A DNA stretch of 64,000 bases from Sutterella wadsworthensis (GTDB taxonomy: Bacteria; Pseudomonadota; Gammaproteobacteria; Burkholderiales; Burkholderiaceae_F): contig NZ_QNRV01000001.1 of the NCBI RefSeq assembly GCF_003315195.1, positions 62,001 to 126,000 of the forward strand, read 5' to 3'. Within the stretch, counting starts at the first letter, position 1. Every line of letters begins with the position of its first letter. The notes beneath the pieces were generated by a model. The model did no database searches, was not told where the DNA came from, and saw only the letters and a list, made by a program, of their open reading frames with translations. The translations under genes and the position numbers were made by a program. Positions 23,195 through 32,472 of the stretch are shown in pieces.

Positions 23195-24619
23195 ATGCAA
23201 CGGATCTACGGATTTATCTGTGCTCACTCGCGAACAGCTGCTCTGGCGGTAGTTGTCATTTTGGGTGCTGAGGCAGCTTTCATTGGCTGGCAGAAAGCTC
23301 AGTATGATGAATTTATGGGGAGTTTGCTCACGCCAGGGGCTTTGGCCGAAGGCGTGCTCGCGGTGGGAGATCGGATGGATGACGGTATCTTCAGCCGAAG
23401 AGACCGCGTTCACTTCACCATTGCTTCGAGTCTATATTCCGACAACCCTTCAGCTCCGCCGCTCACGCTTGACTTTGATGTCACGGCCAACTTTGGCCCC
23501 TTTGGCTTAACAGGCGATATTTTTGTCCTCAATGCAACGACGGGAAGTGCCAAGCTGCTCAAAATGCTCGAAGGCACCCATCCTCGTCTTTCCATTCGCT
23601 GGAGCCGCTCGGTTTTCGATGCTGCACTGAAGATTGCAGCAAGCGCTGCGCCCTTTGACATGCGGCTCAATTTCGTGAAGCCCGGTGTAGGCCCCATTTC
23701 TTGGCGACTTGCCGCCCCAAAGCCCGTGGAGTGCTCATTAAAGCTCCCTAAGCAGGGGTCTCTCTCTACAGTCTGCACGGCCCCAGCGCTGTTGGTGAGT
23801 CTTACGGATCCGGCAGCCAATATTTCTGAAGTCCGGCTCACGCGTGCATCCTTTGACGGCATCGCCCTCAAAACTGACCCAACGATGGCGCTGCCGGCAG
23901 CTGGCGCGAAGGATGAGACTCTTCCTGCCGATGCGGCCGATGACAGCCAATCCTCAGAGCGAGCGCTCTGGTATGTGGAAAAAGCGGAACTTAAAGCCGA
24001 CGAACTGGATTTCTCTTCGGGTGACTGGCGCGGGATCTTTAAGGTCTTGATGCGGAAGTTCTCTGCTCAGGCGCATCAAGATCCGACTCCGGCAGAGGCC
24101 CTTGACGGCAGCTACAGCGCCTTTGCTCAAAAAGCGACGCTCAGAGTGACGAACCACAAGGGAGATCTAGAGCGCCATCTGAATGCTGAAGACTTCCGCA
24201 TGAAGATGAAGGCGGCTGATGTCCCATTCAAGCTTTTCGGCGCAGTTGACGACGAAAGCATTGAGGAAACGCTCGATGCTGCCGGTCCGATGCATTTTGA
24301 ACTCACGGAGTTCGGTTTCAGATCCGGGCCCAAGGGTGCCCAGAAAACTTCGGCTTCAGGCGTTCTTGAAGCCCGCCGCTCGGGCGGCAAGCTTCCCGAG
24401 ACAGAGCTCACGCTTTCAGCTCAGCTGCCCGAACCTGTTCTGGAAATTGTGGACACTATTGTTCGAGGGGCGCGCCCAGATGCCCGCGGGCAGTCTGTGA
24501 AGCGCTTTATGACGCCCAAAGATCTGCCTGAAGGCCGAGTATGGGAACTCAAAATGAAGGAGTCTCGGCGCGGCTCGCTGACAGCTCGATCGTTCACGGT
24601 AGACAACATCGAGCCTTGA
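23195..24619 (+). CDS. Membrane-anchored DUF945 (YdgA)-like protein
   Basis: I do not recognise a precise function. The 474-residue protein begins with a short cytoplasmic stretch and one hydrophobic helix (about 13-31, AALAVVVILGAEAAFIGW), so the rest is probably periplasmic and anchored. The body alternates beta strands with a few charged linkers (about 225-250 acidic and Ser-rich), in a layout like YdgA/DUF945 proteins, which are large periplasmic beta-rich proteins of unknown role. Only two Cys occur outside the anchor (VECSL, TVCTAP), close enough to form a disulphide. No motif for catalysis was found. The DUF945 link is tentative. Confidence 0.6.
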   Translation: MQRIYGFICAHSRTAALAVVVILGAEAAFIGWQKAQYDEFMGSLLTPGALAEGVLAVGDRMDDGIFSRRDRVHFTIASSLYSDNPSAPPLTLDFDVTANFGPFGLTGDIFVLNATTGSAKLLKMLEGTHPRLSIRWSRSVFDAALKIAASAAPFDMRLNFVKPGVGPISWRLAAPKPVECSLKLPKQGSLSTVCTAPALLVSLTDPAANISEVRLTRASFDGIALKTDPTMALPAAGAKDETLPADAADDSQSSERALWYVEKAELKADELDFSSGDWRGIFKVLMRKFSAQAHQDPTPAEALDGSYSAFAQKATLRVTNHKGDLERHLNAEDFRMKMKAADVPFKLFGAVDDESIEETLDAAGPMHFELTEFGFRSGPKGAQKTSASGVLEARRSGGKLPETELTLSAQLPEPVLEIVDTIVRGARPDARGQSVKRFMTPKDLPEGRVWELKMKESRRGSLTARSFTVDNIEP

Positions 24620-24809
24620 GCACTTAGGTTTAGGCAGCAGTCTTCATGCTGAAGACCTGTCATCTATGCAAACCTGCGCACATTTTGCGGGATTTGCGTA
24701 TTTTTGCTGAGCTTATGTTTACTTTTCCCGGTGATGGCTAATGACCTTATCTCATTGTCACACAGGGAATTTCGCATTGCCTGGCCAGGCGTTCAGTTAA
24801 AAAAATGTG

Positions 24810-24838
24810 TTGGAAGAATTCGTTCGACAGCGTAGAAT
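24810..24838 (+). promoter_or_regulatory. Promoter candidate for the M20 amidohydrolase gene
   Basis: TTGGAA (24810-24815), a 17-nt spacer and TAGAAT (24833-24838) fit a sigma-70 promoter about 85 nt before the start at 24925. A hairpin GTCTTCA-N3-TGAAGAC (24640-24656) follows the previous stop but has no T-tract; the rest of 24657-24809 shows nothing. Confidence 0.5.
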
Positions 24839-24924
24839 AAAGACCTAGAAAATACGCATAAGCACCTAACTCTCTCGACTAAGACGCGACTCGGCGCGGC
24901 GTCGATATTTCCCAACACATAAAA

Positions 24925-26376
24925 ATGACATCCACCGCCTCGCCCGAAAAAAATAAAAGTATTCTGAAAAACGCTCCGCGGAAACGCTCGGCTGCTGCGG
25001 TTGGGACATCTTCTTTAAGGAGTGTCCCGCAGGCCGAGACACTCGCGATGCGTACCGCGGCGGCTCCTGATCGGCCGCATCTGCTCCCCGGCTGGCAGGA
25101 TCCCGTGGATCCTGCCGCATTGATGGCGCTTCGCCGTGAGATTCACCGCACCGCTGAGATCGGCTGGGCGGAATTCATCTCAACGGCGCGTCTGGCGCAG
25201 GCTTTTGAGACTGAAGGCTTCAAGATTACCTATGGTCCGGACTTCATTTCCCCGCAGTTCGTGCGCGGGCGCGATGCCGCTGAAGTTGAAAAAGGCCGGC
25301 TTTTTGCCATGCAGAACGGTGTTCCTGCCGGACTGATGCGCCGCATGGGCGATTATCCCGGTCTCATTGCTGAATGGGACACTGGTCGTCCGGGCCGTAC
25401 GCTGGCCATTCGCGTCGAGCTCGACGGTATAGCGGTTGAGGAGCCCGAATCGCTCGCGCATTTGCCTTACCGGGACGGCTTTTCGTCCATTCGCCGCGGT
25501 GTGATGCATGCCTGCGGCCATGACGGACACCAGGCGGCTGCCATCGGACTCGCTAAATTCATTCATGCCAATGCCGAACGGCTCTGCGGCCGCATCCGCT
25601 TTATCTGTCAGCCGGCAGAAGAAGGTTCTCGCGGTGCCTATCCGATTCTTCAGGCCGGCGTGCTTGACGACGTTGACATGATTATCTGCGGGCACATCGC
25701 GCCCGAGCTCGAACTCGGCACCGTTGTTGCTGCTCCGCGCCGGCTTCTCTCCACTACCAAGATTGACTTTGAATTCACTGACCGTGCGTCGCATGCCGGT
25801 TCGCACCCGCAGACCGGCCGCAATGCGCTGCTGGCAGGAGCGGCTGCCTCGCTCGCCATCATGGCGCTGCCGCGGCATGCAGACGGTATGACGCGCGTTA
25901 ATGTGGGTCAGCTTCATGCCGGCGAAGGCCGCAACATTGTGCCTTCTCACGCCTGGATGGAAGTAGAGGTACGCGGCGAAACCGGAGAGATCAATCGTGA
26001 CCTGACCGCCGAGGCGCTGACGCGCGCACAGGGTGCTGCCATGAGCTTTGGGGTGGAATGCCGAAAGCGCATTGTGGGTGAAGCTATCGACTACCAGCCC
26101 GAGGCGTCAACCACTCAGCTGCTTACCGTCTGCGCTCGTCGGGCCCGCGGATGCAGCAAAGTGCTGCCGACATGGAACTGCGACTATTCTGACGACGGTA
26201 CACTCCTCATTCGCCGTGTGCAGGAGCAGGGCGGCAAAGGCGGGTACTTCCTCGTCGGCGGCGCACTCTCTTCAAGTGCTCTGAAACCCGCTGTCGATTT
26301 TGATGAAGCCGCGGTGATTACGCTTTACGACACGTGGGCCAATCTGATTACCGCAGTGCTCGGCAATTGGCGCTGA
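24925..26376 (+). CDS. M20 family amidohydrolase, AbgA-like
   Basis: Zinc-dependent amidohydrolase or aminoacylase of 483 residues, probably cytoplasmic. Metal ligands are visible in MHACGHDGHQAAAIGLA, QPAEEGSRGA and GHIAPELELG, and the lid domain begins with RASHAGSHPQTGRNALLAGA. The order and spacing resemble AbgA, a subunit of p-aminobenzoyl-glutamate hydrolase, more than N-acyl-amino-acid deacylases. No AbgB or AbgT partner is adjacent. Conserved sequence begins near residue 55; the first about 40 residues are Ser/Lys-rich and may not be translated if ATG at 25048 is used. No clear ribosome-binding site for either start. Substrate is uncertain. Confidence 0.82.
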   Translation: MTSTASPEKNKSILKNAPRKRSAAAVGTSSLRSVPQAETLAMRTAAAPDRPHLLPGWQDPVDPAALMALRREIHRTAEIGWAEFISTARLAQAFETEGFKITYGPDFISPQFVRGRDAAEVEKGRLFAMQNGVPAGLMRRMGDYPGLIAEWDTGRPGRTLAIRVELDGIAVEEPESLAHLPYRDGFSSIRRGVMHACGHDGHQAAAIGLAKFIHANAERLCGRIRFICQPAEEGSRGAYPILQAGVLDDVDMIICGHIAPELELGTVVAAPRRLLSTTKIDFEFTDRASHAGSHPQTGRNALLAGAAASLAIMALPRHADGMTRVNVGQLHAGEGRNIVPSHAWMEVEVRGETGEINRDLTAEALTRAQGAAMSFGVECRKRIVGEAIDYQPEASTTQLLTVCARRARGCSKVLPTWNCDYSDDGTLLIRRVQEQGGKGGYFLVGGALSSSALKPAVDFDEAAVITLYDTWANLITAVLGNWR

Positions 26377-26395
26377 GGCTGAAGCCGATGAAATC

Positions 26396-26434
26396 AATCG
26401 GCCGCCTCTCGTGCTCAAAGAGGCAGCCGATTTT
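26396..26434. terminator. Bidirectional terminator between convergent genes
   Basis: AATCGGC-c-GCCTCT (26396-26409) pairs with AGAGGC-a-GCCGATT (26419-26432), followed by TT on the plus strand. It serves the amidohydrolase gene and, less clearly, the minus-strand binding-protein gene. Confidence 0.7.
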
Positions 26435-26482
26435 GCCGAGATGCCCGCTAATCCATTTGAAAAGCGGGTGCGTTTACAGCGA

Positions 26483-27295
26483 TCAGAATCCGGGAATGAC
26501 AATGCCCTTGTACTTTTCCTTGATCCAAGCGGCAATCTGCGGCTGCTGATAGGCTTCAACGAGCTGCTTCACCCAGGGTTTCCCAAGATCCTTCGTGTTT
26601 ACGACGATGTTGCAGACGTACGGTCCGTCGGCATCTTCGACCAGAATGCCGTCACGCGTGGGATTGAGGTTGGCAACATAGGCGTAGTTGCCGTTAACGG
26701 CCGAAATCGTCAGGTCATTGAGCGAATGCGGCAGCTGAGCGGCTTCGAGTTCAACGAACTTGAGATCTTTGGGATTCTCAACAATATCGAGCACTGAAGG
26801 CGTGTAGCCCACACCCTTGCGCAGCTTAATAACGCCGCCCTTTTCAAGCAGGAAAAGGGCGCGGCCGCCCATGGCCGGATCGTTCGGGATGCCGACCGTG
26901 GCGCCTTTAGGCGCTTGGGCAAAACTCTTCACTTTCTTCGAATAGAAGGCCATCGGCAGCGTGAACCCTTTGCCGGCGACGCTCAGGTGGTAGCCGCGGT
27001 CTTTGATGGTCTGCTCCATGAACGGAATGGTCTGAAAGATATTGGCGTCAAGGTCACCCGAATCGAGGGCTGCATTTGGCTGAATGTAGTCTTGGAATTC
27101 AAAGATCTGAATGTCGAGGCCTTTGGCTTTAGCGAGCGGCACGACTTGTTCGAGAATTTCGGCTGCCGGGCCGGCAGTGACGCCGACGCGGAGTTTCTTG
27201 AGATTCCCGGCATCAGCGGCAAAAGCGGTGCTGCCCGCAAAAATGGAGGCAAAAGGCAGCAGTGCGGCTGCCAGTGCGATGTCGCGGCGTTTCAT
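26483..27295 (-). CDS. MetQ/NlpA-family substrate-binding protein, not a lipoprotein
   Basis: Periplasmic binding protein of 270 residues for a methionine-type ABC importer. A signal peptide ends near AFA-ADAG, and the mature part follows the MetQ pattern (LRVGVTAGPAAEILEQV, QDYIQPNAALDSGDLDANIFQ, GATVGIPNDPAMGGRAL, GNYAYVANLNP). Most family members carry a Cys after the signal for lipid attachment; here there is none, so it would be free in the periplasm. The transport ATPase and permease (MetN, MetI) are not adjacent, so it is an orphan. GAGAGGA lies upstream of ATG. Ligand may be methionine or another small amino acid. Confidence 0.88.
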   Translation of the reverse strand: MKRRDIALAAALLPFASIFAGSTAFAADAGNLKKLRVGVTAGPAAEILEQVVPLAKAKGLDIQIFEFQDYIQPNAALDSGDLDANIFQTIPFMEQTIKDRGYHLSVAGKGFTLPMAFYSKKVKSFAQAPKGATVGIPNDPAMGGRALFLLEKGGVIKLRKGVGYTPSVLDIVENPKDLKFVELEAAQLPHSLNDLTISAVNGNYAYVANLNPTRDGILVEDADGPYVCNIVVNTKDLGKPWVKQLVEAYQQPQIAAWIKEKYKGIVIPGF

Positions 27296-27327
27296 AGTGT
27301 TGGTTCCTCTCTCTTTTTTGATATGGG

Positions 27328-27339
27328 TCGAACGTTCGA
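27328..27339. promoter_or_regulatory. Perfect 12-bp palindrome upstream of the binding-protein gene
   Basis: TCGAACGTTCGA is a perfect palindrome 33 nt upstream of the minus-strand start codon, where a repressor or activator site would be expected. Confidence 0.35.
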
Positions 27340-27737
27340 ATATCGAGCGGTCGCCGTGCTGATGAAATGCAGTCTATGCACGGCGGGATCGGTCTGAAGA
27401 AAGATCTGACGGTTCATTGCGGTATTGCCTGACGGCTTGAGACTTCTGCCGCAGGGTTATTGAGGGTTTGAAGGACCGCGGCAGATCGCTTGGGAGAGGG
27501 TATCGGCAGGTGTTCGGTGATGCCTTTATGAGAAAAAGTCGTCTCATCTGCTGTTTTCATATACGGGAGAACCCGAAATCGGCGCATTTCATAGCCTTGA
27601 CGGTCATTCCTGTAAGGTTCGGGAAATTTTTCCCGCGCAGAATGCCTTCATCCAATTGCCGTAGACCGACGGGAGCTTTCGTTTTTGAAGCACCGTCTCA
27701 GGCATGAATAGACCCAACAAAAGAGGATTCATAAAAA
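27340..27737. other. Divergent intergenic region
   Basis: This stretch separates the divergent binding-protein and isomerase genes. It contains a hairpin TCTGCCGC (27445-27452) with GCGGCAGA (27478-27485) and little else. A 79-codon frame at 27468-27707 has no ribosome-binding site and odd composition and is not called. Confidence 0.4.
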
Positions 27738-28544
27738 ATGATGAAGACCACCATTGCCGCCGCGCTTGCTCTCGTCGTCGCCTCCGGCGCCGCCATGGCT
27801 GAATTCAAGGACTTCACGGTCAATGGCGACCTCGTGACCAAGGGACAGCAGGAGGCCGTTGCAACGGAAGCCATCTCGAATAATCCCAATCCTCATGCCG
27901 CCATTGCGAATCCTCAGATTGAGGATCAGGTGCGCCAGATGGTCATCGAGTACAAGGTGATGAGCCAGTACGCGAAGAAGGAAGGCCTCGACAAGCAGCA
28001 GGCCGTCAAGGATGACATCGAACGCATGACCGACATGGTTCTGATGAAGCATACCGTCAATGAGTACGTCAAGAAGAATCCGGTTACCGAAAAGGAACTC
28101 AAGGACGAATATCAGAAGGAAAGCGATCGCTGGGGCAAGACCGAATACCGCGTCCGTCACATTCTCGTGAAGACGCAGGACGAAGCCAAGCAGATCATCG
28201 ATCAGATCAATAAGGGTGCATCCTTTGCGAAAATCGCTGCTGAAAAGTCTCTGGACGAAGAAAGCAAGGACCGCGGCGGCATTCTTGATTGGACCTCTGC
28301 TTCGGTCTTTACCGGCCAGCTCTCGAGCGCCATCATGGGCCTCAAGAAGGGCGAAATGGATAAGGCTCCGGTGCAGTCCCCGGCTGGTTTCCATGTGGTG
28401 AAGGTTGAGGATGTTCGTCCGGCTGAACTCTATCCGAAGTATGAAGCCCGCAAGGAAGAGCTCCGTCATATCCTTCTGCAGCGCAAGGTTCAGGCCTTCA
28501 TTCATGAACAGGTTCTGCGCGCTGAAGTGAAGGACGCCAAGTAA
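27738..28544 (+). CDS. Periplasmic parvulin-type peptidyl-prolyl isomerase
   Basis: Folding catalyst or chaperone for exported proteins, 268 residues. A signal peptide (about 1-21, AAMA-E) is followed by a helical chaperone region like SurA/PrsA, then the parvulin (PpiC) domain at about 133-230: YRVRHILVKTQDEAKQII, FAKIAAEKSLDEESKDRGG, and SPAGFHVVKVEDVRPAE. GAGGA lies before ATG; the second Met one codon later is an equal choice. It could help fold the porins and the large exported adhesin; that is inference. Confidence 0.92.
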   Translation: MMKTTIAAALALVVASGAAMAEFKDFTVNGDLVTKGQQEAVATEAISNNPNPHAAIANPQIEDQVRQMVIEYKVMSQYAKKEGLDKQQAVKDDIERMTDMVLMKHTVNEYVKKNPVTEKELKDEYQKESDRWGKTEYRVRHILVKTQDEAKQIIDQINKGASFAKIAAEKSLDEESKDRGGILDWTSASVFTGQLSSAIMGLKKGEMDKAPVQSPAGFHVVKVEDVRPAELYPKYEARKEELRHILLQRKVQAFIHEQVLRAEVKDAK

Positions 28545-28590
28545 TCCTGATTCAGGAGATCGCGGCCGGCCTTTGGCTGGATCGCGTTCT

Positions 28591-28662
28591 GCGGCGAAAA
28601 CGCCGCTCGTGCCGTTCTCCCTGGGTGTTTTCGGGTGAGAGTGGTCAGCGGGCGGCGTTTTT
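28591..28662 (+). promoter_or_regulatory. Mutually exclusive hairpins between the isomerase and ccmFH genes
   Basis: GCGGCG-AAAA-CGCCGC (28591-28606) forms a tight tetraloop hairpin. The same AAAACGCCGC (28597-28606) can instead pair with GCGGCGTTTT (28652-28661), which is followed by a T and C and looks like a terminator. The two foldings exclude each other, as in attenuators. It may simply be the isomerase terminator. Confidence 0.45.
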
Positions 28663-28777
28663 CGTACATGCTGCGCAAAGACAAATGCCCGGACGCAGCG
28701 GCAAGGACCCCGAAAGCAAAAGAAGGTCCGCAGGCTCGTGAGAGCACCTCAATCGGCCTCAAGAAGGAGACCATCCT

Positions 28778-31420
28778 GTGACAGCAGAAATTGGGCAGTA
28801 TGCCCTTATATTGGCGCTCATGGTGAGCGCCGTCGGCGGTGTGCTGACCCTTGCCGGCGCCGAATTAGCGAGCAGAAGCTGGATGCGCGTCGGCATGGCT
28901 GCCGCTGCCGTTCTTGCCGTTCTGGCAACCATTGCGATCGGCGCTCTGGCCTGGGGCTTTGTCGAAAGCGATTTTTCTATTCTGAATGTCGCCCGCAACT
29001 CCAATATTGCGCTCCCGTGGTATTACAAGCTCGCGGCTGTGTGGGGTTCACACGAAGGCTCAATCCTCTTTTGGGTGACGACGCTCGCGTGGTGGATTTT
29101 TGCAGTTGCGCTTTCAGCCCGTCATCTGCCTGAACGCGTGCTTGCGCGCATTCTCGGCACGCTCTTCATCATCACTTTCGGGCTGTACCTCTTTATCCTC
29201 ACCACTTCGAATCCGTTCCTGCGGCTCTTTCCGCCGGCCGAGGCCGGTGCGGACCTTAATCCGCTTCTGCAGGACCCGGGGATGATCTTCCATCCGCCGC
29301 TCCTTTACTTAGGTTATGTGGGCTTTGCCGTTCCTTTTGCTTTTGCCGTTGCGGCACTGCTGGGCGGCCGTCTGGACGTCGCTTGGGCGCGGTGGATGCG
29401 TCCGTGGACAACGGCTTCATGGGTGCTCCTGACGCTCGGCATCAGCCTCGGCTCTTACTGGAGCTACTACGAGCTTGGCTGGGGCGGCTGGTGGGCCTGG
29501 GATCCGGTGGAAAATGCTTCACTGATGCCGTGGCTGACAGGCACGGCATTGATGCACAGTCTCGCGGTGACCGAGAAGCGGGGAGCCTTCAAGATTTGGA
29601 CGGTTTTCCTCGCCATTCTGACTTTTTCACTTTCTCTTTTGGGCACGTTCCTCGTGCGTTCGGGCGTTCTGACGAGTGTTCATGCTTTTGCGTCAGACCC
29701 GGCCCGAGGCATGTTTATTCTTATTTTCCTCGTGATTGTGATCGGCGTGTCCTTCCTGCTTTTTGCCTGGCGGGCCGGCTCGGTCGCATCGGCGGCGTCC
29801 TTCTCGGGACTGTCGCGCGAATCGCTCCTCATGGGAAACAATCTGCTCCTCGTCGCCGGTATGGCGATCGTGCTCTTAGGCACGCTTTATCCGCTTTTCC
29901 TGGATGCGGTCGGAGGCGGCCGCATCACCGTGGGCGGGCCGTACTTTGAGAGCGTCTTCGGCAGCGCGATGGTGCCGCTTGCATTCCTTGTGCCGGTGGG
30001 TGCTGTCTGTGCTTGGAAGTCGCAAAGCATTGACCGCATGGGTCGTCTGCTGGGACTGCCGCTTGCTCTAGCGCTTGTTTTGGGACTCCTCACGCCGGTT
30101 CTTCTGGGGGCCTGGTCGACCGTGATGGCGCTTGCTGCATTCCTCGCCTATTGGATTGTCTTCGGCGCCGCTGCCGACTGGGTGCGCTACGCCCGTACGG
30201 CCCGTGCGCAAAAACGCAGTGTGTTCGGACAGACGCTTCCCTGGTGGGGCATGCATATTGCCCATCTGGGGCTTGCGCTGCTCATTTTCGGCGCGGCTGC
30301 CAACGGGATTTATCAGGTGGAGCGAGGGGCGGCTATGCAGCCAGGTCAGACTGTGCAGGTGCGCGACGTTACGCTTCGCTATGACGGCTGGAGCGAATAC
30401 CGCGGTCCCAATTACACGGCCGCTAAAGGCGTACTGACGATCGTCAATGATCAGGGCAAAGAATTCGAGCAGCTTTTCCCGGAAAAACGCAACTACGACG
30501 CCGTGCAGAACATGACGATGACGGAGGCGGCCATTCTTCATCGACTGACCGAAGACATCTACGTGTCGCTTGCTTCGCCTACCCCTGACGGGGAAGGCTG
30601 GGTGGTGCGCGCTTATGTGAAGCCTTTTGTGACACTCATCTGGATCGGTACGCTCTTCATGGCGCTGGGCGGACTCCTCGCAATGGCAACGCGTTCGACC
30701 AGAGCGCCTCAACTGCGTGAAATGGGAAAGCGCGCTGCAATTTCAGCAGCCGGCACCGCTGCGGCATGCTGCGTTTTGGCGATGCTTGCTGCCCCGGCAT
30801 CAAGCTATGCGGCAGAGCCGCTCATGGGATCCGTCACGGCTACCGAAAAATCCAAAGCGGCAGCAGCTTTCCTGGACTCAGCGCCCTCACTGGGAACCGT
30901 TGAAAATTCGGCCGATGCCTTTGCTAACCTGAAAACGGCTGAAGCTAAGCCCTCTGAGTTTGATCCGGCAGCCAATCCTCGCGTGCACAACATTGCATCT
31001 CAGCTTCGGTGCCTGGTTTGTGCCAACGAAACTATTGCGGAATCGAATGCTCAGCTGGCAGTGGATCTGCGCCGAGAAGTGGCCGAGCAGGTTAAAGCCG
31101 GCCGTACAGATGACGAAGTGGTGGCTTTCATGGTCGAGCGCTACGGCGACTATGTTCTCTTTAAGCCGCCCTTTAAGGCCAAGACCTGGCTTTTGTGGCT
31201 GGGGCCGATTGCATTCGTGTTTCTGGCCTTCTGGGGCATGGTGCGCATAGTGCGCATCCGCCGAGAAGATGCGAAAGCCCGCAGGCTTGCTGCATCTGCA
31301 GAGTCGCTCGCTTGCGCCAAGGCTTTCCTCAGAGGTGAAGTCGAATATGTAGACGGCGGCTTCGCTGCCCGGCAAAGTTCGCTCAAGCATGGCGTTCAAA
31401 CTCGCGGAGCATCAGAATGA
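28778..31420 (+). CDS. ccmF: Fused cytochrome c maturation proteins CcmF and CcmH
   Basis: Inner-membrane haem lyase of the Ccm (system I) pathway that attaches haem to apocytochrome c. Residues 1 to about 645 are CcmF, with many transmembrane helices, the WWD haem motif (WGGWWAWDPVENASLMPWL, near 235-250) and HPPLLYLGYVGF. The rest is CcmH/NrfF: LRCLVCANETIAESNAQLA with the redox pair Cys745 and Cys748, then VVAFMVERYGDYVLFKPP and a final membrane helix. CcmF alone is about 650 residues and CcmH normally a separate gene. Between them lies a hydrophobic stretch (about 651-680, ending SSYA-AEP) that looks like the old CcmH signal peptide. Start is GTG with AAGGAG 9 nt upstream. The usual ccmG between them is absent. 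Confidence 0.93.
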   Translation: MTAEIGQYALILALMVSAVGGVLTLAGAELASRSWMRVGMAAAAVLAVLATIAIGALAWGFVESDFSILNVARNSNIALPWYYKLAAVWGSHEGSILFWVTTLAWWIFAVALSARHLPERVLARILGTLFIITFGLYLFILTTSNPFLRLFPPAEAGADLNPLLQDPGMIFHPPLLYLGYVGFAVPFAFAVAALLGGRLDVAWARWMRPWTTASWVLLTLGISLGSYWSYYELGWGGWWAWDPVENASLMPWLTGTALMHSLAVTEKRGAFKIWTVFLAILTFSLSLLGTFLVRSGVLTSVHAFASDPARGMFILIFLVIVIGVSFLLFAWRAGSVASAASFSGLSRESLLMGNNLLLVAGMAIVLLGTLYPLFLDAVGGGRITVGGPYFESVFGSAMVPLAFLVPVGAVCAWKSQSIDRMGRLLGLPLALALVLGLLTPVLLGAWSTVMALAAFLAYWIVFGAAADWVRYARTARAQKRSVFGQTLPWWGMHIAHLGLALLIFGAAANGIYQVERGAAMQPGQTVQVRDVTLRYDGWSEYRGPNYTAAKGVLTIVNDQGKEFEQLFPEKRNYDAVQNMTMTEAAILHRLTEDIYVSLASPTPDGEGWVVRAYVKPFVTLIWIGTLFMALGGLLAMATRSTRAPQLREMGKRAAISAAGTAAACCVLAMLAAPASSYAAEPLMGSVTATEKSKAAAAFLDSAPSLGTVENSADAFANLKTAEAKPSEFDPAANPRVHNIASQLRCLVCANETIAESNAQLAVDLRREVAEQVKAGRTDDEVVAFMVERYGDYVLFKPPFKAKTWLLWLGPIAFVFLAFWGMVRIVRIRREDAKARRLAASAESLACAKAFLRGEVEYVDGGFAARQSSLKHGVQTRGASE

Positions 31421-32436
31421 AATACGAAGTGATCTTCTGCATTTTTGCGCTCGTCCTGACGGCGGGCGTTGTGGGTGCCTTTGCTTGGGCGCTGCTCGGT
31501 CACTCCAAGGGCGGTCGTGCTGAAGAAGCGCGCACGGCAGATAATCTTGCGGGACTTCGCGAAGAGTATGCCCATCTTGTTGAACAGCAAGCGGCCGGCC
31601 GTCTGACGCAAGCTGCATTTGCAGAGCGAGAGGAAGAGCTTGCGCTTCGCGTACTCGAGGAGACTGAGGAAACGAAGGATTCCGCCGATCCGTCGCAGGT
31701 GCGTAAGGACGCGGACAATGCCCGCACGTCGCTCATTACGACAGCGGCGGTTGCTGTGATGATTCCGGCGACAGCGGTGGGTGCTTATCTTTGGTACGGC
31801 GACTTTTCCGCGCTTGATGAGCGTGCTGTCGAACAGGTTCGCTTGGCTGCGCAGGCGGCGAAGTCTGAGCGCGACATGCAGGGCACGATGGCTTCGCTTG
31901 AAAAAGCCGTTCAGAGCAACAAGGACAATCTTGAAGCGTGGGAGCTCCTGGCTGAGCAGTACAACGCGACTGGAAACTTAAGTCAGGCGGCGATCGCCTT
32001 TGAAAACGTGGTGCGGCTTGCGCCGAAAAACGCCAACGCCTGGGCTGAGCTCGCCGACTTGACCATTGCACTTAATCCGTCCGATCTTTTGAAGGCCGGT
32101 GAGATGGCAGAGAAGGCGCTCGCAGTCGATCCTTGGCACCAGAAAGGTTTGATGATCGGCGCGGCAGCGGCCTTTGAACGCGGCGACTATGCTCATGCGG
32201 CTGTGCTTTTCGACCGTTTGAGAAAACAGATCCCGGCAGGCAATGAAGTCCATGACGCGCTGACGCAGCAAATTGAGATGACGCTCGCGGCAGGCGGCCT
32301 CAAGGCAATTCCCAAGGATGACGTGGGTGAGAAGCCCGAAACGGACCTTGAGAAGATGATGAAATTAGGGGGCGGCATGCAGCAGGCGCCTGAGCGCGGT
32401 CAGGATGGCGTGGGATTGAATCCGCTTAAGCGCTGA
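31417..32436 (+). CDS. ccmI: Cytochrome c maturation protein CcmI (TPR protein)
   Basis: Apocytochrome c chaperone of the Ccm haem-ligation complex, 339 residues. Two membrane helices (about 5-27 and 104-123) frame a cytoplasmic coiled loop with the pattern LAGLREEYAHLVEQQAAGRLTQ, as in CcmI. The periplasmic part (about 150-300) is made of tetratricopeptide repeats (NLEAWELLAEQYNATGNLSQAA, NANAWAELADL). ATG overlaps the ccmFH stop by 4 nt, so the two are translationally coupled and work in one complex. CcmABCDE and CcmG are not in this window. Followed closely by a terminator. Confidence 0.9.
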   Translation: MKYEVIFCIFALVLTAGVVGAFAWALLGHSKGGRAEEARTADNLAGLREEYAHLVEQQAAGRLTQAAFAEREEELALRVLEETEETKDSADPSQVRKDADNARTSLITTAAVAVMIPATAVGAYLWYGDFSALDERAVEQVRLAAQAAKSERDMQGTMASLEKAVQSNKDNLEAWELLAEQYNATGNLSQAAIAFENVVRLAPKNANAWAELADLTIALNPSDLLKAGEMAEKALAVDPWHQKGLMIGAAAAFERGDYAHAAVLFDRLRKQIPAGNEVHDALTQQIEMTLAAGGLKAIPKDDVGEKPETDLEKMMKLGGGMQQAPERGQDGVGLNPLKR

Positions 32437-32472
32437 AGTCCTCCATACGAATAAAACGATCAATGCCTGCAC

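Noticed and set aside
27468-27707. 79-codon frame upstream of the isomerase gene
   Set aside because: Arg/Phe/Cys-rich composition unlike the neighbours, no ribosome-binding site.
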